Shown here: one piece after another, positions 16,210-25,816 of the stretch
Layout: every line of letters starts with the position of its first letter
Position numbering within the stretch: the stretch's first letter is position 1
Source of the DNA: Chryseobacterium nakagawai
GTDB taxonomy: Bacteria; Bacteroidota; Bacteroidia; Flavobacteriales; Weeksellaceae
Length of the DNA: 64,000 nt
Assembly: GCF_900637665.1 (NCBI RefSeq)
Contig: NZ_LR134386.1
Location: 3,898,501 to 3,962,500, forward strand
Direction of reading: 5' to 3'
Program-made: the position numbers and the translations under genes
Notes under the pieces: generated by a model
Told to the model about the DNA's origin: nothing
The model's input: the letters and a program-made list of their open reading frames with translations, nothing else
Databases searched by the model: none

Positions 16210-17193
16210 TTAGGTTTCGATTAATTTTCTTTTGTAATATTCCTTTTTTCTTCTTTTTAGAGTTTCAGATTTTATCTGCTGTCTTATTTTCAACACTTCA
16301 TCGGCTCTTCCAAAGTACACATCCGCTGGAGTTAGATTCTTCAAAGATTCGTGATAACGCTCATTGTTATAGCGGTTTACAAATACTTCCAAAGCCGCTT
16401 CCAATTCCTCTGGACTGTAATAATGATGCAGTTTCACCACATTTTTCATCGTCCTGTGGTAGCGTTCAATCTTGCCTTGCGTCTGTGGATGAGCGGGCTT
16501 TCCATGGATTTGCTTCATGCCGTGATTATCGTGTAAATACTCCTTTAATTCCTCGGTAATATAGCAAGAACCGTTGTCCGACAGAAGTTTCGGAACTTGT
16601 CCTTTTCTTAAACCTGCTTTCTTCACAGCTCGGTCAATGGTTCTTTGAACATCATTCACCTTCATATTTCGGCACAATTCCCAATGAACGATATAGCGGC
16701 TAAAATCGTCAATCACCGTGCTTAGATAGTACCAGCCCCAACCCAGAATTTTAAAGTAAGTAAAATCTGTCTGCCACATTTCGTGAACAAAATTGGTTTT
16801 ATCCTTAAATTCATTCGAGGCAGAAATCAGGATGTGCGATGGAGCCGTTATCAGTCCTCTTTTCTTTAAAATACGGTAAACACTGGATTCTGAGATAAAT
16901 ACACCCTTCTCATCGGTGATTTTATGAGCCAGTTCTCTGCTGGAGAGTTCAGGATAATTCAAAGCGATTTCTACCACCAGATTTTTCTCTTCTTCAGGAA
17001 TGTTGTTCCACTGCCTTCTGCCAGAAGAAGGGGAAGAATGAAATCCCGCTTCACCTTTCTCAAGGTACAGATTATACCACTTGTAGAAGGTGCTTTTGTG
17101 AATGCCAAGTTCCCTGAGTGTCCTGTTCACGCCGATTTCACTACGGGTAACCATTTGGATGATTTCCAGTTTTTCTTCAGGTAACAACCTCAT
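16210..17193 (-). CDS. IS3-family transposase OrfB (DDE integrase domain)
   Basis: The 327-residue frame has a helix-turn-helix start (about 18-40), an HTH_21-like part (about 70-120) and an rve integrase core. The catalytic triad is D143 (MWQTDFTYF), D206 (LLSDNGS) and E243 (GKIERYHRTMK), with the usual spacing of about 35 residues between the last two. Without a frameshift the listed start would give OrfB alone. The frame is in fact open upstream, through KKFGNSGITEKYRKYMR, into the slippery run in orfA, so the active enzyme is most likely an OrfAB fusion. Confidence 0.92.
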   Translation of the reverse strand: MRLLPEEKLEIIQMVTRSEIGVNRTLRELGIHKSTFYKWYNLYLEKGEAGFHSSPSSGRRQWNNIPEEEKNLVVEIALNYPELSSRELAHKITDEKGVFISESSVYRILKKRGLITAPSHILISASNEFKDKTNFVHEMWQTDFTYFKILGWGWYYLSTVIDDFSRYIVHWELCRNMKVNDVQRTIDRAVKKAGLRKGQVPKLLSDNGSCYITEELKEYLHDNHGMKQIHGKPAHPQTQGKIERYHRTMKNVVKLHHYYSPEELEAALEVFVNRYNNERYHESLKNLTPADVYFGRADEVLKIRQQIKSETLKRRKKEYYKRKLIET

Positions 17194-17213
17194 ATACTTT
17201 CTGTATTTTTCGG

Positions 17214-17570
17214 TTATTCCAGAATTTCCAAACTTTTTTTTACAATGTCGTAGCGGATAACGAGGTCGGCGACCGTCTCCTTGAGTTTTCGGTTCTCTTC
17301 CCGAAGCTGAGAGACTTCTTCGGAGGTTGCCTGGCGAAGAGTATCTCCTGAGAGTTGCTTTTTACCGGCTTCAATGAACTCCTTATTCCATTTGTAGAAG
17401 GTAGATTCCTGAATAGCGTGCTTGCGACAGAGTTCGGCTATGGAGGTTTCAGCCCGAAGGGCTTCCATCACAATTAGGATCTTTTGTTCCGCGGTGAAAA
17501 TCCTTCTGGTTTTTCTGCGGATGTCTTTTAAATAATTTTCAGGATTACTGATTGGTTTTTTGGCTGTCAT
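17214..17570 (-). CDS. IS3-family OrfA (helix-turn-helix protein)
   Basis: The 118-residue protein has an HTH_Tnp_1 domain (TAEQKILIVMEALRAETSIAELCRKHAIQESTFYKW, about 24-59) and a leucine-zipper-like coiled coil (VSQLREENRKLKETVADLVIRYDIVKKSLEILE) at the end. OrfA binds the terminal repeats and limits transposition. The last codons contain the slippery sequence AAAAAAAAG (17233-17241 on the minus strand). A -1 shift there leads directly into the orfB frame. Confidence 0.9.
   Translation of the reverse strand: MTAKKPISNPENYLKDIRRKTRRIFTAEQKILIVMEALRAETSIAELCRKHAIQESTFYKWNKEFIEAGKKQLSGDTLRQATSEEVSQLREENRKLKETVADLVIRYDIVKKSLEILE
17233..17241 (-). other. Putative programmed -1 frameshift site (A8G)
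   Basis: On the minus strand eight A residues followed by G lie nine codons before the orfA stop. Reading in the -1 frame after this run gives an uninterrupted sequence KKFGNSGITEKYRKYM into the OrfB start. This is the standard way IS3 elements make the OrfAB transposase. Confidence 0.75.
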
Positions 17571-17740
17571 AATAAATCAAATTTAATGGTTTTTTTTGTT
17601 CTGTTTATTATGAAAACACTATCTTAGTTCTGAACTAAATCGGTACACTTTTTGCTGACGATTTACAGAAAACTGAATTCTCGTGACCAAAGGTCAGGTT
17701 CAGGTTTTTTCTACCTTAACTAACTTAAAAAAATACGAAT

Positions 17741-19144
17741 ATGGAAAAATTTGATGTAACTATTATAGGGTCTGGCCCGGGTGGGTATGTAAGTGCCATC
17801 CGTTGCGCCCAATTGGGATTAAAAGTGGCCATTGTTGAAAGGTACAGCACGTTGGGCGGTACCTGTCTTAACGTGGGCTGTATTCCGTCAAAAGCTTGGT
17901 TGGAAGCTTCTGAGCATTACTACAAACTCAAGCATCAATTCGAAAAATTTGGGATTGATGTTAAAGAGGCCAATGTCGATATCCTGAAAATGAACCAAAG
18001 GGTTCAAGATGTGGTACAGGAAATCATCAATGGCGTTGATTATCTGATGAAAAAGAACAAGGTCACCGTTTATGAAGGCCACGGTATCATCAAGGATAAA
18101 AATACTATTGAAATTAAGGGCGAAGATAAAACGGAAACCATAGAAACCGATAAAATCATCATTGCCACCGGATCCAAACCCGCTTCACTGCCCAATATTG
18201 AAATCGATAAAAAAAGGATAATCTCTTCCACCGAAGCCCTTGCCCTACGGGACATCCCCAAGCATTTAATGGTCGTTGGCGGCGGCGTTATCGGGGTCGA
18301 GATAGGTTCCGTATTCGCCCGCTTGGGTTCAAAGGTTTCTATAGTAGAATATTTTGATAGCCTTATTGCCACTATGGATGGCGCACTGGGACATCAATTG
18401 CACCGTTCCCTAAGGAAACAGGGAATTGATTTTTATTTGGAACATAAGGTGACAAATGCAACGGCAACTAATGGCAAAGTGGCGTTAAATGCGGAAAACC
18501 TTTCCAATAAAGAAGAAATGAATTTAGAAGGCGATTACTGCCTTATGGCCATTGGCCGAAAACCATATACCGCCAATTTAGGGCTTGAAAATATAGGAGT
18601 GGAAACCAATGAGAATGGACAGATAAAGGTAGATGAAAACCTCGAAACCAACGTCAAGGGAGTATATGCCCTTGGGGATGTAATCCGAGGGGCAATGCTT
18701 GCCCATAAAGCCAGTGAGGAAGGCGTTTTTGTAGCCGAACGGATTGTTGGCCAAAAACCCCATATCAATTATTCGCTTATCCCAAATATCGTGTATACCC
18801 AGCCAGAGGTTGCAGGAGTAGGATTGACAGAGGAAGAATTGAAGAAGGCCAATAAAACTATAAAAACAGGATCTTTTCCATTCAAGGCCAATGCAAGGGC
18901 AAAAATAAGTATGGATACCGATGGCTTTATCAAGGTTATAGCCGATAAACAGACCGATGAGATATTGGGCGTGCATATGATAGGCCCCCGCATTGCAGAC
19001 AGTTATACCGAAGCGGTGGTGGCAATGGAGTTTAGGGCATCTGCCGAAGATGTTGCACGGATGTCGCACGGGCACCCCACATTTTCCGAGACCTTTAAAG
19101 AAGCCTGTCTGGCAGCTACCGAAGACAGGGCATTGCATATTTAA
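17741..19144 (+). CDS. lpdA: Dihydrolipoyl dehydrogenase (E3)
   Basis: The 467-residue flavoenzyme has the FAD-binding motif GSGPGGYVSAIRCAQLG (about 10-26), the redox disulfide GGTCLNVGCIPSKA (about 39-52), the NAD-binding GGGVIGVEIGSVFARLGS (about 182-199) and the C-terminal catalytic HGHPTFSETFKEA. E3 reoxidises lipoamide in 2-oxo acid dehydrogenase complexes. All expected residues are present and the length is normal. No E1 or E2 gene is nearby, and the gene stands between two inverted IS copies, so it looks like imported cargo rather than a household gene in its own operon. Confidence 0.95.
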   Translation: MEKFDVTIIGSGPGGYVSAIRCAQLGLKVAIVERYSTLGGTCLNVGCIPSKAWLEASEHYYKLKHQFEKFGIDVKEANVDILKMNQRVQDVVQEIINGVDYLMKKNKVTVYEGHGIIKDKNTIEIKGEDKTETIETDKIIIATGSKPASLPNIEIDKKRIISSTEALALRDIPKHLMVVGGGVIGVEIGSVFARLGSKVSIVEYFDSLIATMDGALGHQLHRSLRKQGIDFYLEHKVTNATATNGKVALNAENLSNKEEMNLEGDYCLMAIGRKPYTANLGLENIGVETNENGQIKVDENLETNVKGVYALGDVIRGAMLAHKASEEGVFVAERIVGQKPHINYSLIPNIVYTQPEVAGVGLTEEELKKANKTIKTGSFPFKANARAKISMDTDGFIKVIADKQTDEILGVHMIGPRIADSYTEAVVAMEFRASAEDVARMSHGHPTFSETFKEACLAATEDRALHI

Positions 19145-19262
19145 TATAGGAGGGCTTTGTATTAAATGATGCAGTAGCTGTAATTCAACATAACTTAAAT
19201 TGTATTAAGTATCAGTTACTGGTCTAAAAAATGAAAGATTATTTTTTAAAGATGTAAAGAAC

Positions 19263-19691
19263 ATGACAGCTATTCCGAAAGGCAAAAACTTTGATAGTAG
19301 TTTGATACTACTTCGTGACGGCTATGAATTTATTCAGAAAAAGCGTGAAAAGCTTGGGACTGATATTTTTAGAACCCGCTTAATGTTAAAGAAAGCAATT
19401 TGCATCAGTGGAAAAGACGCCGCGGAGGTTTTCTATGATACTGAAAAGTTTCAACGCAAAGGAGCTACTCCTAAAAGGGTGCAAAAAACATTATTCGGCC
19501 AGAAGGGCGTCCAGACATTGGATAATTCAGCACACAGGCAAAGAAAAGAAATGTTTATGTCTTTGATGAAACCGGATAGCCTTCGAAGGTTCCTGGAATT
19601 TCAAAAAAGCTACTGGGAAACATACATTAGTAAATGGGAGAAAGAAGAGCAAATTATATTATTTAACGAAGTACAGGAAATTCTGGAATAA
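19263..19691 (+). pseudogene. CYP152-like P450 fragment fused to IS end
   Basis: The first 138 or so residues resemble the CYP152 fatty-acid peroxygenases: phrases LLRDGYEFI, AAEVFYDTEKFQR, PKRVQKTLFGQKGVQTLD and SAHRQRKEMFMSLM match that family. The frame ends in VQEILE and stops at 19691. The last residues and stop come from the IS, whose orfA also ends EILE. The heme-binding cysteine and most of the catalytic domain are missing, so no active enzyme can be made. The join lies within the shared sequence GGAAATTCTGG (from 19676). Confidence 0.88.
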
Positions 19692-20795
19692 CCGAAAAAT
19701 ACAGAAAATATATGAGGTTGTTACCTGAAGAAAAACTGGAAATCATCCAAATGGTTACCCGTAGTGAAATCGGCGTGAACAGGACACTCAGGGAACTTGG
19801 CATTCACAAAAGCACCTTCTACAAGTGGTATAATCTGTACCTTGAGAAAGGTGAAGCAGGCTTTTTACCTTCCCCTTCTTCCAGCCGAAGGCAGTGGAAC
19901 AGCATTCCTGAAGAAGAGAAAAATCTGGTGGTAGAAATCGCTTTGAATTATCCTGAACTCTCCAGCAGAGAACTGGCTCATAAAATCACCGATGAGAAGG
20001 GCGTATTTATATCAGAATCCAGTGTTTACCGTATTTTAAAGAAAAGAGGACTGATAACGGCTCCATCACACATCCTGATTTCTGCCTCGAATGAATTTAA
20101 AGATAAAACCAATTTTGTTCACGAAATGTGGCAGACAGATTTTACTTACTTTAAAATTCTGGGTTGGGGCTGGTACTATCTAAGCACCGTGATTGACGAT
20201 TTTAGCCGCTATATCATTCATTGGGAGTTGTGCCGAAATATGAAGGTGAATGATGTTCAAAGAACCATTGACCGAGCTGTGAAGAAAGCAGGTTTAAGAA
20301 AAGGACAAGTTCCGAAACTTCTGTCGGACAACGGTTCTTGCTATATTACCGAGGAATTAAAGGAGTATTTACACGATAATCACGGCATGAAGCAAATCCA
20401 TGGAAAGCCCGCTCATCCACAGACGCAAGGCAAGATTGAACGCTACCACAGGACGATGAAAAATGTGGTGAAACTGCATCATTATTACAGTCCAGAGGAA
20501 TTGGAAGCGGCTTTGGAAGTATTTGTAAACCGCTATAACAATGAGCGTTATCACGAATCTTTGAAGAATCTAACTCCAGCGGATGTGTACTTTGGAAGAG
20601 CCGATGAAGTGTTGAAAATAAGACAGCAGATAAAATCTGAAACTCTAAAAAGAAGAAAAAAGGAATATTACAAAAGAAAATTAATCGAAACCTAATTTTT
20701 TTTCTTTTTAAAAGCAAAAAACTAAACTTTAAATTCTATATTTGAAACAGAAAACACTCTCTAAGAAAAAGTACACTTTCTTTTGAAGACATACA
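19676..20795 (+). mobile_element. 5'-truncated second copy of the IS3-family element
   Basis: This copy keeps the last few codons of orfA, all of orfB and the right terminal repeat (ending TACA at 20795). It lacks most of orfA and the left end. It is inverted relative to the complete copy at 16110-17667. Several amino acid differences between the two OrfB proteins (for example HSSPSSG versus LPSPSSS) show it is not a fresh duplicate. Both neighbours are damaged: the P450 on the left and the nuclease gene on the right. Confidence 0.88.
19712..20695 (+). CDS. IS3-family transposase OrfB, copy 2
   Basis: This 327-residue frame is nearly identical to the protein at 16210-17193 and keeps the D, D, E catalytic residues. 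With orfA missing there is no slippery site in the native context and no OrfAB fusion, so the copy is unlikely to transpose by itself. It could still be read through from the P450 fragment upstream, whose stop lies 20 bases before its start. Confidence 0.88.
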   Translation: MRLLPEEKLEIIQMVTRSEIGVNRTLRELGIHKSTFYKWYNLYLEKGEAGFLPSPSSSRRQWNSIPEEEKNLVVEIALNYPELSSRELAHKITDEKGVFISESSVYRILKKRGLITAPSHILISASNEFKDKTNFVHEMWQTDFTYFKILGWGWYYLSTVIDDFSRYIIHWELCRNMKVNDVQRTIDRAVKKAGLRKGQVPKLLSDNGSCYITEELKEYLHDNHGMKQIHGKPAHPQTQGKIERYHRTMKNVVKLHHYYSPEELEAALEVFVNRYNNERYHESLKNLTPADVYFGRADEVLKIRQQIKSETLKRRKKEYYKRKLIET

Positions 20796-22063
20796 CAAAA
20801 AAGAAGAAAACTAATTTTAGATTTACTTTCTTTAGTAATTGGAAGGACAGAGGTATTAATGAATTGAGGTGGAAGTTTTAATCCTCTTTCTCCAATACGT
20901 TTGGGACTTTGGTTGGCTTCGGTAATAGGATACGCGAATTTAACTGGGACATCTTCTCTGTAATTTTTTGCAGTTGTAATACTGCTTATTAAAAAGTTTG
21001 CTTTATTGTTATCAATCAAAAAGTAGTTTATATTTTCATGCAGTAAGTTACGTTTATAGTTATCTTTTGTATAATGAATAAAATCAGTTGAAACTTCACT
21101 GTTGTCTGTGGAGAGCCAAAATAAGAGGCTGTAAACATCAGTAGAATCAAATCTTTTTATCGGAATTTTATTTTTTTCCTCCAAGTCTGAACACACAATA
21201 TCTGTATCATTTAAATATTTTGATATTTCTGTCTTAGAAGAGTCTGGGTATTTAAGTGAGTGAAGAGATGAAACCATCACCAAATCTCCTGAGTCTTCTT
21301 TTAGTTTGCTTTCAAAATCTCCAAGAAAATCAACTGAATGAATTTCATTTTCTTCTGTTTTGTCATTAAAACGTTCTACTACGTGATTTTCTCCAAACTG
21401 ATGCCAGCCGATAAGTTCTAATATTTTTTTAACGATTCTATGATTGATAGGAACGTTTTGATTTTCCGTTGGAGGAGCTAAAGATGCAAATGGATTTGTT
21501 TCAATTTGATTCTCAACGGCACTGATCCATTCCAAAAGTTTTTTATCAAAATCCGCTCTTGAGATCTCTTTTCCAATAATAGAACTTGTCCCAAATTCCA
21601 ATGTTAGTGCTTTTACAATAAGTTCTCTAACTTGTGATGAAATCTTAGGTTTGTTTTTGTCTTCATAATACTTGTCAATTTTGGTTGATGCTTGGTCAAT
21701 TAAAACTTGAGTATTTAAAGGTTTAATTTCTCCAATTTTTACATTTCCAATATCTACCGCTTTTGAAAGCTTTTCATCAACATTTCCAATCACAATTAAT
21801 TCATACTGAGACGCATTTGGCGAATGAGTTTCGAGTTCTTCACACCATTTTTTTGCAGAAGAATGCTTAATTATATTCTGTGAAGATTTTACTTGACACA
21901 ATTTTACAGTATCATCGGAATATTTCCATCTAATATCTACTTTTTCCGATTCGTCTAATGGCTCAAGAGTTACTGATTTCCACAGATTATCACTTTCAAG
22001 CGTATCTAATACACAAATAATTGTCTGTATTAAGTATCCTCTAATTCCTGCATTTCCGCCCAT
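20729..22063 (-). CDS. Cap4-like (DUF4297) dsDNA nuclease protein, C terminus replaced by IS
   Basis: The N terminus has the features of the DUF4297 nuclease domain of anti-phage proteins such as Cap4. These are an early GYLIQ helix (residues 9-13), then E34, D43 (VDIRW) and the QVK of CQVKSSQ (57-59), a PD-(D/E)xK-type site. The rest, to about residue 420, is not recognised. The final 22 or so residues (from base 20795 down) are encoded by the IS, so the native C terminus is lost. No partner gene (cyclase or ATPase) is adjacent. It may be a broken defence gene or an effector that lost its sensor. Confidence 0.65.
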   Translation of the reverse strand: MGGNAGIRGYLIQTIICVLDTLESDNLWKSVTLEPLDESEKVDIRWKYSDDTVKLCQVKSSQNIIKHSSAKKWCEELETHSPNASQYELIVIGNVDEKLSKAVDIGNVKIGEIKPLNTQVLIDQASTKIDKYYEDKNKPKISSQVRELIVKALTLEFGTSSIIGKEISRADFDKKLLEWISAVENQIETNPFASLAPPTENQNVPINHRIVKKILELIGWHQFGENHVVERFNDKTEENEIHSVDFLGDFESKLKEDSGDLVMVSSLHSLKYPDSSKTEISKYLNDTDIVCSDLEEKNKIPIKRFDSTDVYSLLFWLSTDNSEVSTDFIHYTKDNYKRNLLHENINYFLIDNNKANFLISSITTAKNYREDVPVKFAYPITEANQSPKRIGERGLKLPPQFINTSVLPITKESKSKISFLLFCVCLQKKVYFFLESVFCFKYRI

Positions 22064-22241
22064 GTTTTATGCTATGTATAAGTTGTTAACAAGTTTTATG
22101 CTTTATTCAATTGAGTCAAAAAATATAAAAAAGCTAATATACTAAATTTTAACACTTATAACGCCACTCACCGCCAAACAATTCCTCTGACTGCCACTTT
22201 GTTATCACGCTCTGAATTCTGAAACACCTTTGTTCCGAAAG

Positions 22242-22256
22242 CCCGCAACGTGCGGG
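22242..22256. other. Short GC-rich hairpin upstream of traE
   Basis: CCCGCA and TGCGGG pair around the loop ACG, 30 bases before the traE start. No T run follows on the plus strand. It may be a remnant terminator or an mRNA 5'-end stabiliser for the traE transcript. Confidence 0.45.
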
Positions 22257-22286
22257 AAAACTATAACAAACTAATGTGTTTCAATT

Positions 22287-22592
22287 ATGAAAAAACAAAG
22301 AAAAAAAGTTCTGCTGACAGCCGTGGCAATGCTGTCAGGAATTGGTGCGTTCGCACAGGGAAATGGGCAAGCAGGCATCAACGAGGCTACCCAAATGGTC
22401 ACATCCTATTTCGACCCCGCAACCCAACTAATCTACGCCATCGGTGCGGTTGTTGGCCTCATCGGAGGCGTTAAGGTGTACAACAAATTCAGTTCAGGCG
22501 ACCCTGATACATCGAAGACTGCAGCAAGCTGGTTCGGTGCGTGTATCTTTTTAATTGTTGCCGCTACCATTCTGCGTTCATTCTTCCTTTAA
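22287..22592 (+). CDS. traE: TraE (DUF4134), VirB2-like small membrane protein
   Basis: The 101-residue protein has a signal-like N terminus (KKVLLTAVAMLSGIGAFAQ, processing before Q or G) and two membrane helices (about 46-66 and 79-100). This topology recalls VirB2-type pilin subunits. The phrase QLIYAIGAVVGLIGGVKVYNKFSSGDPDTSK is characteristic of TraE in CTnDOT-type operons. It starts the second part of the tra operon after the accessory insert and is followed by traF after 11 bases. Confidence 0.9.
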   Translation: MKKQRKKVLLTAVAMLSGIGAFAQGNGQAGINEATQMVTSYFDPATQLIYAIGAVVGLIGGVKVYNKFSSGDPDTSKTAASWFGACIFLIVAATILRSFFL

Positions 22593-22603
22593 TCTTTTGC
22601 TTT

Positions 22604-22936
22604 ATGAACAGTTACAACATAAACAAAGGCATCGGAAGAACGGTGGAATTTAAAGGACTGAAAGCACAATACCTTTTCATTTTCGCTGGCGGACTGCTCG
22701 GCACGCTCATTTTAGTGATGATATTGTATATGGCTGGCGTAAACTCTTATATCTGCTTGTTCCTTGGAGCGGGTGGTGCTTCGCTCATTGTCTGGCAGAC
22801 CTTTTCATTAAACAGGAAATATGGCGAACACGGATTGATGAAAATTGGAGCAAATAAACGACATCCCCGCTACATCATCTGCCGCAAGCCCGTAAGGCGC
22901 TATTTAAAATTCACACCTAAAAAGAGTGCTGTATGA
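22604..22936 (+). CDS. traF: TraF (DUF4133), VirB3-like membrane protein
   Basis: I place the start at ATG 22604, giving MNSYNINKGIGRTVEFKGLKAQY, the usual TraF opening; an upstream ATG in the same frame would overlap traE without reason. The 110-residue protein has two closely spaced membrane helices (about 25-65) and a basic C terminus (KRHPRYIICRKPVRRYL). VirB3-like proteins stabilise the conjugation ATPase, which is encoded next and overlaps by 4 bases. Confidence 0.9.
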   Translation: MNSYNINKGIGRTVEFKGLKAQYLFIFAGGLLGTLILVMILYMAGVNSYICLFLGAGGASLIVWQTFSLNRKYGEHGLMKIGANKRHPRYIICRKPVRRYLKFTPKKSAV

Positions 22937-25314
22937 GAAATGTATCTAAGACCACTACATTGGAAAGCAAATTCCCTCTGCTGGCAGTAGAAAACAACTG
23001 CATTCTTTCCAAAGATGCAGACATAACTGCTTGCTTTGCCGTTCGTTTGCCGGAACTGTTTACGGTAGCTTCTGCGGAATATGAAGCCATTCACGCAGCG
23101 TGGCATAAGGCTATCAAAACTTTACCGGATTTTACAATCGTTCACAAACAGGATTGGTACATCAAGGAAAACTACGCTCCCGATTTGGCAAAGGAAGACC
23201 AGAGCTTTTTGGCTAAATCCTACCAGCGCCATTTTAATGAGCGACCGTTCCTGAACCATTATTGCTACCTGTTCCTGACCAAAACTACCAAGGAAAGAAT
23301 GCGTATGCAAAGCAACTTCAGTTCGCTTTGCAAAGGTTCGCTGATACCCAAGGAAATCAGGAACAAGGAAACGATACACCGCTTTATGGAGGCAGTCGCC
23401 CAGTTTGAGCGTATCGTAAACGATAGCGGTTTCATAAGCCTGCAACGCCTGACCGAAGACGACATCATAGGGACGGACGAAAAACAAGGATTGCTGGAAC
23501 AATACCTTACCCTTTCGAGGGAAGCCGAAACTCCGATGCAGGACATCGGTTTGGGGTCTGAAGAAGTACGTATCGGAAACAAAAGATTATCATTGCATAC
23601 TTTGTCCGATACGGACGATCTGCCGGGAACGGTATCGGCAGATACACGTTTTGAAAAGTTATCGACCGACCGAAGCGACTGTCGTTTATCGTTTGCCGCA
23701 CCCGTAGGATTGCTGTTAAGCTGTAATCATATCTACAACCAATACTTGTTTTTAGACAACAGCGATGCTAATCTTCAAAAGTTTGAGAAGTCTGCAAGGA
23801 ATATGCACTCGTTGGCTCGCTACAGCCGTGCCAACCAGATCAACAAAGAATGGATAGAAAGGTATCTGAACGAAGCCCATTCTTTTGGACTGTCTTCCAT
23901 TCGGGCACACTTCAACATCATAGCCTGGTCGGAAGATCCTGCGGAACTAAAACAGTTAAAGAACGATTGCGGTAGTGCCTTGGCATTGATGGAATGTAAA
24001 CCACGGCATAACACAATGGACGTAGCCACATTGTACTGGGCAGGAATGCCTGGCAATGCAGGCGACTTTCCAGCGGAGGAAAGTTTTTATACGTTCATTG
24101 AACCTGCCTTATGCTTCTTTACTGAAGAAACCAACTACCACAATTCACCTTCGCCATTCGGGATTAAAATGGCAGACCGTCTGACGGGAAAGCCTATCCA
24201 TTTGGATATATCCGATTTGCCGATGAAACGTGGTATCATCACAAATCGAAACAAATTCATATTGGGTCCGTCAGGAAGCGGGAAATCTTTTTTTACCAAC
24301 CACATGGTTCGACAGTACTATGAGCAGGGTGCTCACGTCCTGCTCGTAGATACAGGTAACTCGTATCAGGGTTTATGCGAACTCATCAAAGGAAAAACGA
24401 AAGGTGAAGACGGTGTTTACTTCACTTACACAGAAGACAATCCGATTGCCTTTAATCCTTTCTATACCGATGATGGCGTTTTCGACATCGAGAAACGTGA
24501 AAGTGTCAAGACTTTGATACTGACACTTTGGAAACGTGATGATGAGCCGCCAACACGTTCGGAAGAGGTTGCCCTTTCCAATGCCGTGAGCGGATACATC
24601 GAACGTATCAAAACGGAAGGGATTTTTCCATCGTTCAACGGCTTCTATGAATATGTCCAAGGAGATTACCGCAAGGTACTCGAAGAAAAACAGGTAAGGG
24701 AAAAAGACTTTGATATTGCCAATTTCCTGAACGTACTCGAACCCTATTACAAAGGTGGTGAATATGATTACCTGCTAAACTCCGACAAACAATTAGACCT
24801 GCTTTCCAAAAGGTTTATTGTGTTTGAAATTGATGCCATCAAGGATCACAAAATTCTTTTTCCCATCGTCACGATTATCATTATGGAGGTTTTTATCAAC
24901 AAGATGCGAAGGCTGAAAGGTATCCGAAAGCTTATCCTGATTGAAGAAGCCTGGAAGGCGATAGCGAAAGAGGGAATGGCGGAATACATAAAGTATTTAT
25001 TTAAAACGGTAAGGAAGTTTTTCGGAGAAGCTATTGTCGTAACGCAAGAGGTGGATGACATCATTCAATCACCCATTGTCAAGGAAAGTATTATCAATAA
25101 TTCCGACTGTAAGATCCTGCTTGACCAGAGAAAGTATATGAACAAGTTTGATGATATACAGGCAATGCTCGGGCTTACCGATAAAGAAAAAGGACAGGTA
25201 CTCTCCATCAATATGAACAACGATCCGTCACGGCTTTATAAAGAAGTGTGGATTGGATTAGGTGGTACGCACTCGGCAGTCTATGCCACCGAAGTTAGTC
25301 TTGAAGAGTATTTG
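22933..25314 (+). CDS. traG: TraG conjugation ATPase (VirB4-like), 5' exon
   Basis: This 794-codon exon encodes nearly all of TraG, the VirB4-type ATPase that powers assembly of the transfer apparatus. Walker A is LGPSGSGKSFF (about residue 443), followed by the downstream phrases LILIEEAWKAI (Walker B) and FGEAIVVTQEVDDI. The continuous frame runs past the exon border and ends at a stop inside a group II intron (25324-25326). The intron starts GTGCGC at 25315, exactly after a complete codon (TTG). With the 3' exon (27801-27923) the spliced protein has 834 residues, the normal length for this family. Confidence 0.93.
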
Positions 25315-25816
25315 GTGCGCCCATAAGGGCATATAGTGAATGTGGTTTGGCAACCACTGGGCAAGTGTTTATAACGCCCATCAACAGCCGACTTATCCGA
25401 ACGGGAAACCCGACGGGGAGTGTAGCATGTCGGAAAAGCCATAAGTCAACTAATTGTCGTGTTGCGACTGAATGGCGAGTTGAAAAGTTAGATATAAGGA
25501 TGAAGTCTTGATTGATTGAACGACAGTCCGAACGGTCAGTTCTTAGGCAGTGACGGAAGACAGTTACCAACGTCACTTTGTGGTAATATCCTAATGACAG
25601 GTAGTAGTGATAGCATAAACAGACCACAACGTAACTGCAATAAGCAGAAAAGGGCGAACATCGCATCCGACAATCTAACGTGCCAATAGTTGCTATATGT
25701 CTAAATGGGGATTGCCTAAGTCGGAATGCCACAGGCGTGGCTATGGAAAAAGCTCCTGAATATCCGATACGGCAACGGAGTCTCCGTAGTAGTCCGAGCA
25801 GGGGAAAGCCCTGTAC

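Larger units (their letters stand above)
16110..17667 (-). mobile_element. Complete IS3-family insertion sequence
   Basis: The 1558-bp element has imperfect 25-base terminal inverted repeats (16110-16134 and 17643-17667, 18 of 25 matching). The ends are TGTA/TACA, and it is flanked by a 4-base direct repeat GAAA (16106-16109 and 17668-17671). It encodes OrfA and OrfB on the minus strand, with an A8G slippery run joining them by -1 frameshift. All parts needed for transposition look intact. A second, truncated copy lies in inverted orientation at 19676-20795. Confidence 0.9.

Noticed and set aside
25324..25326. Stop codon that would end TraG early
   Set aside because: It lies in the group II intron. 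The intron borders and the matching 3' exon show that the frame continues after splicing.
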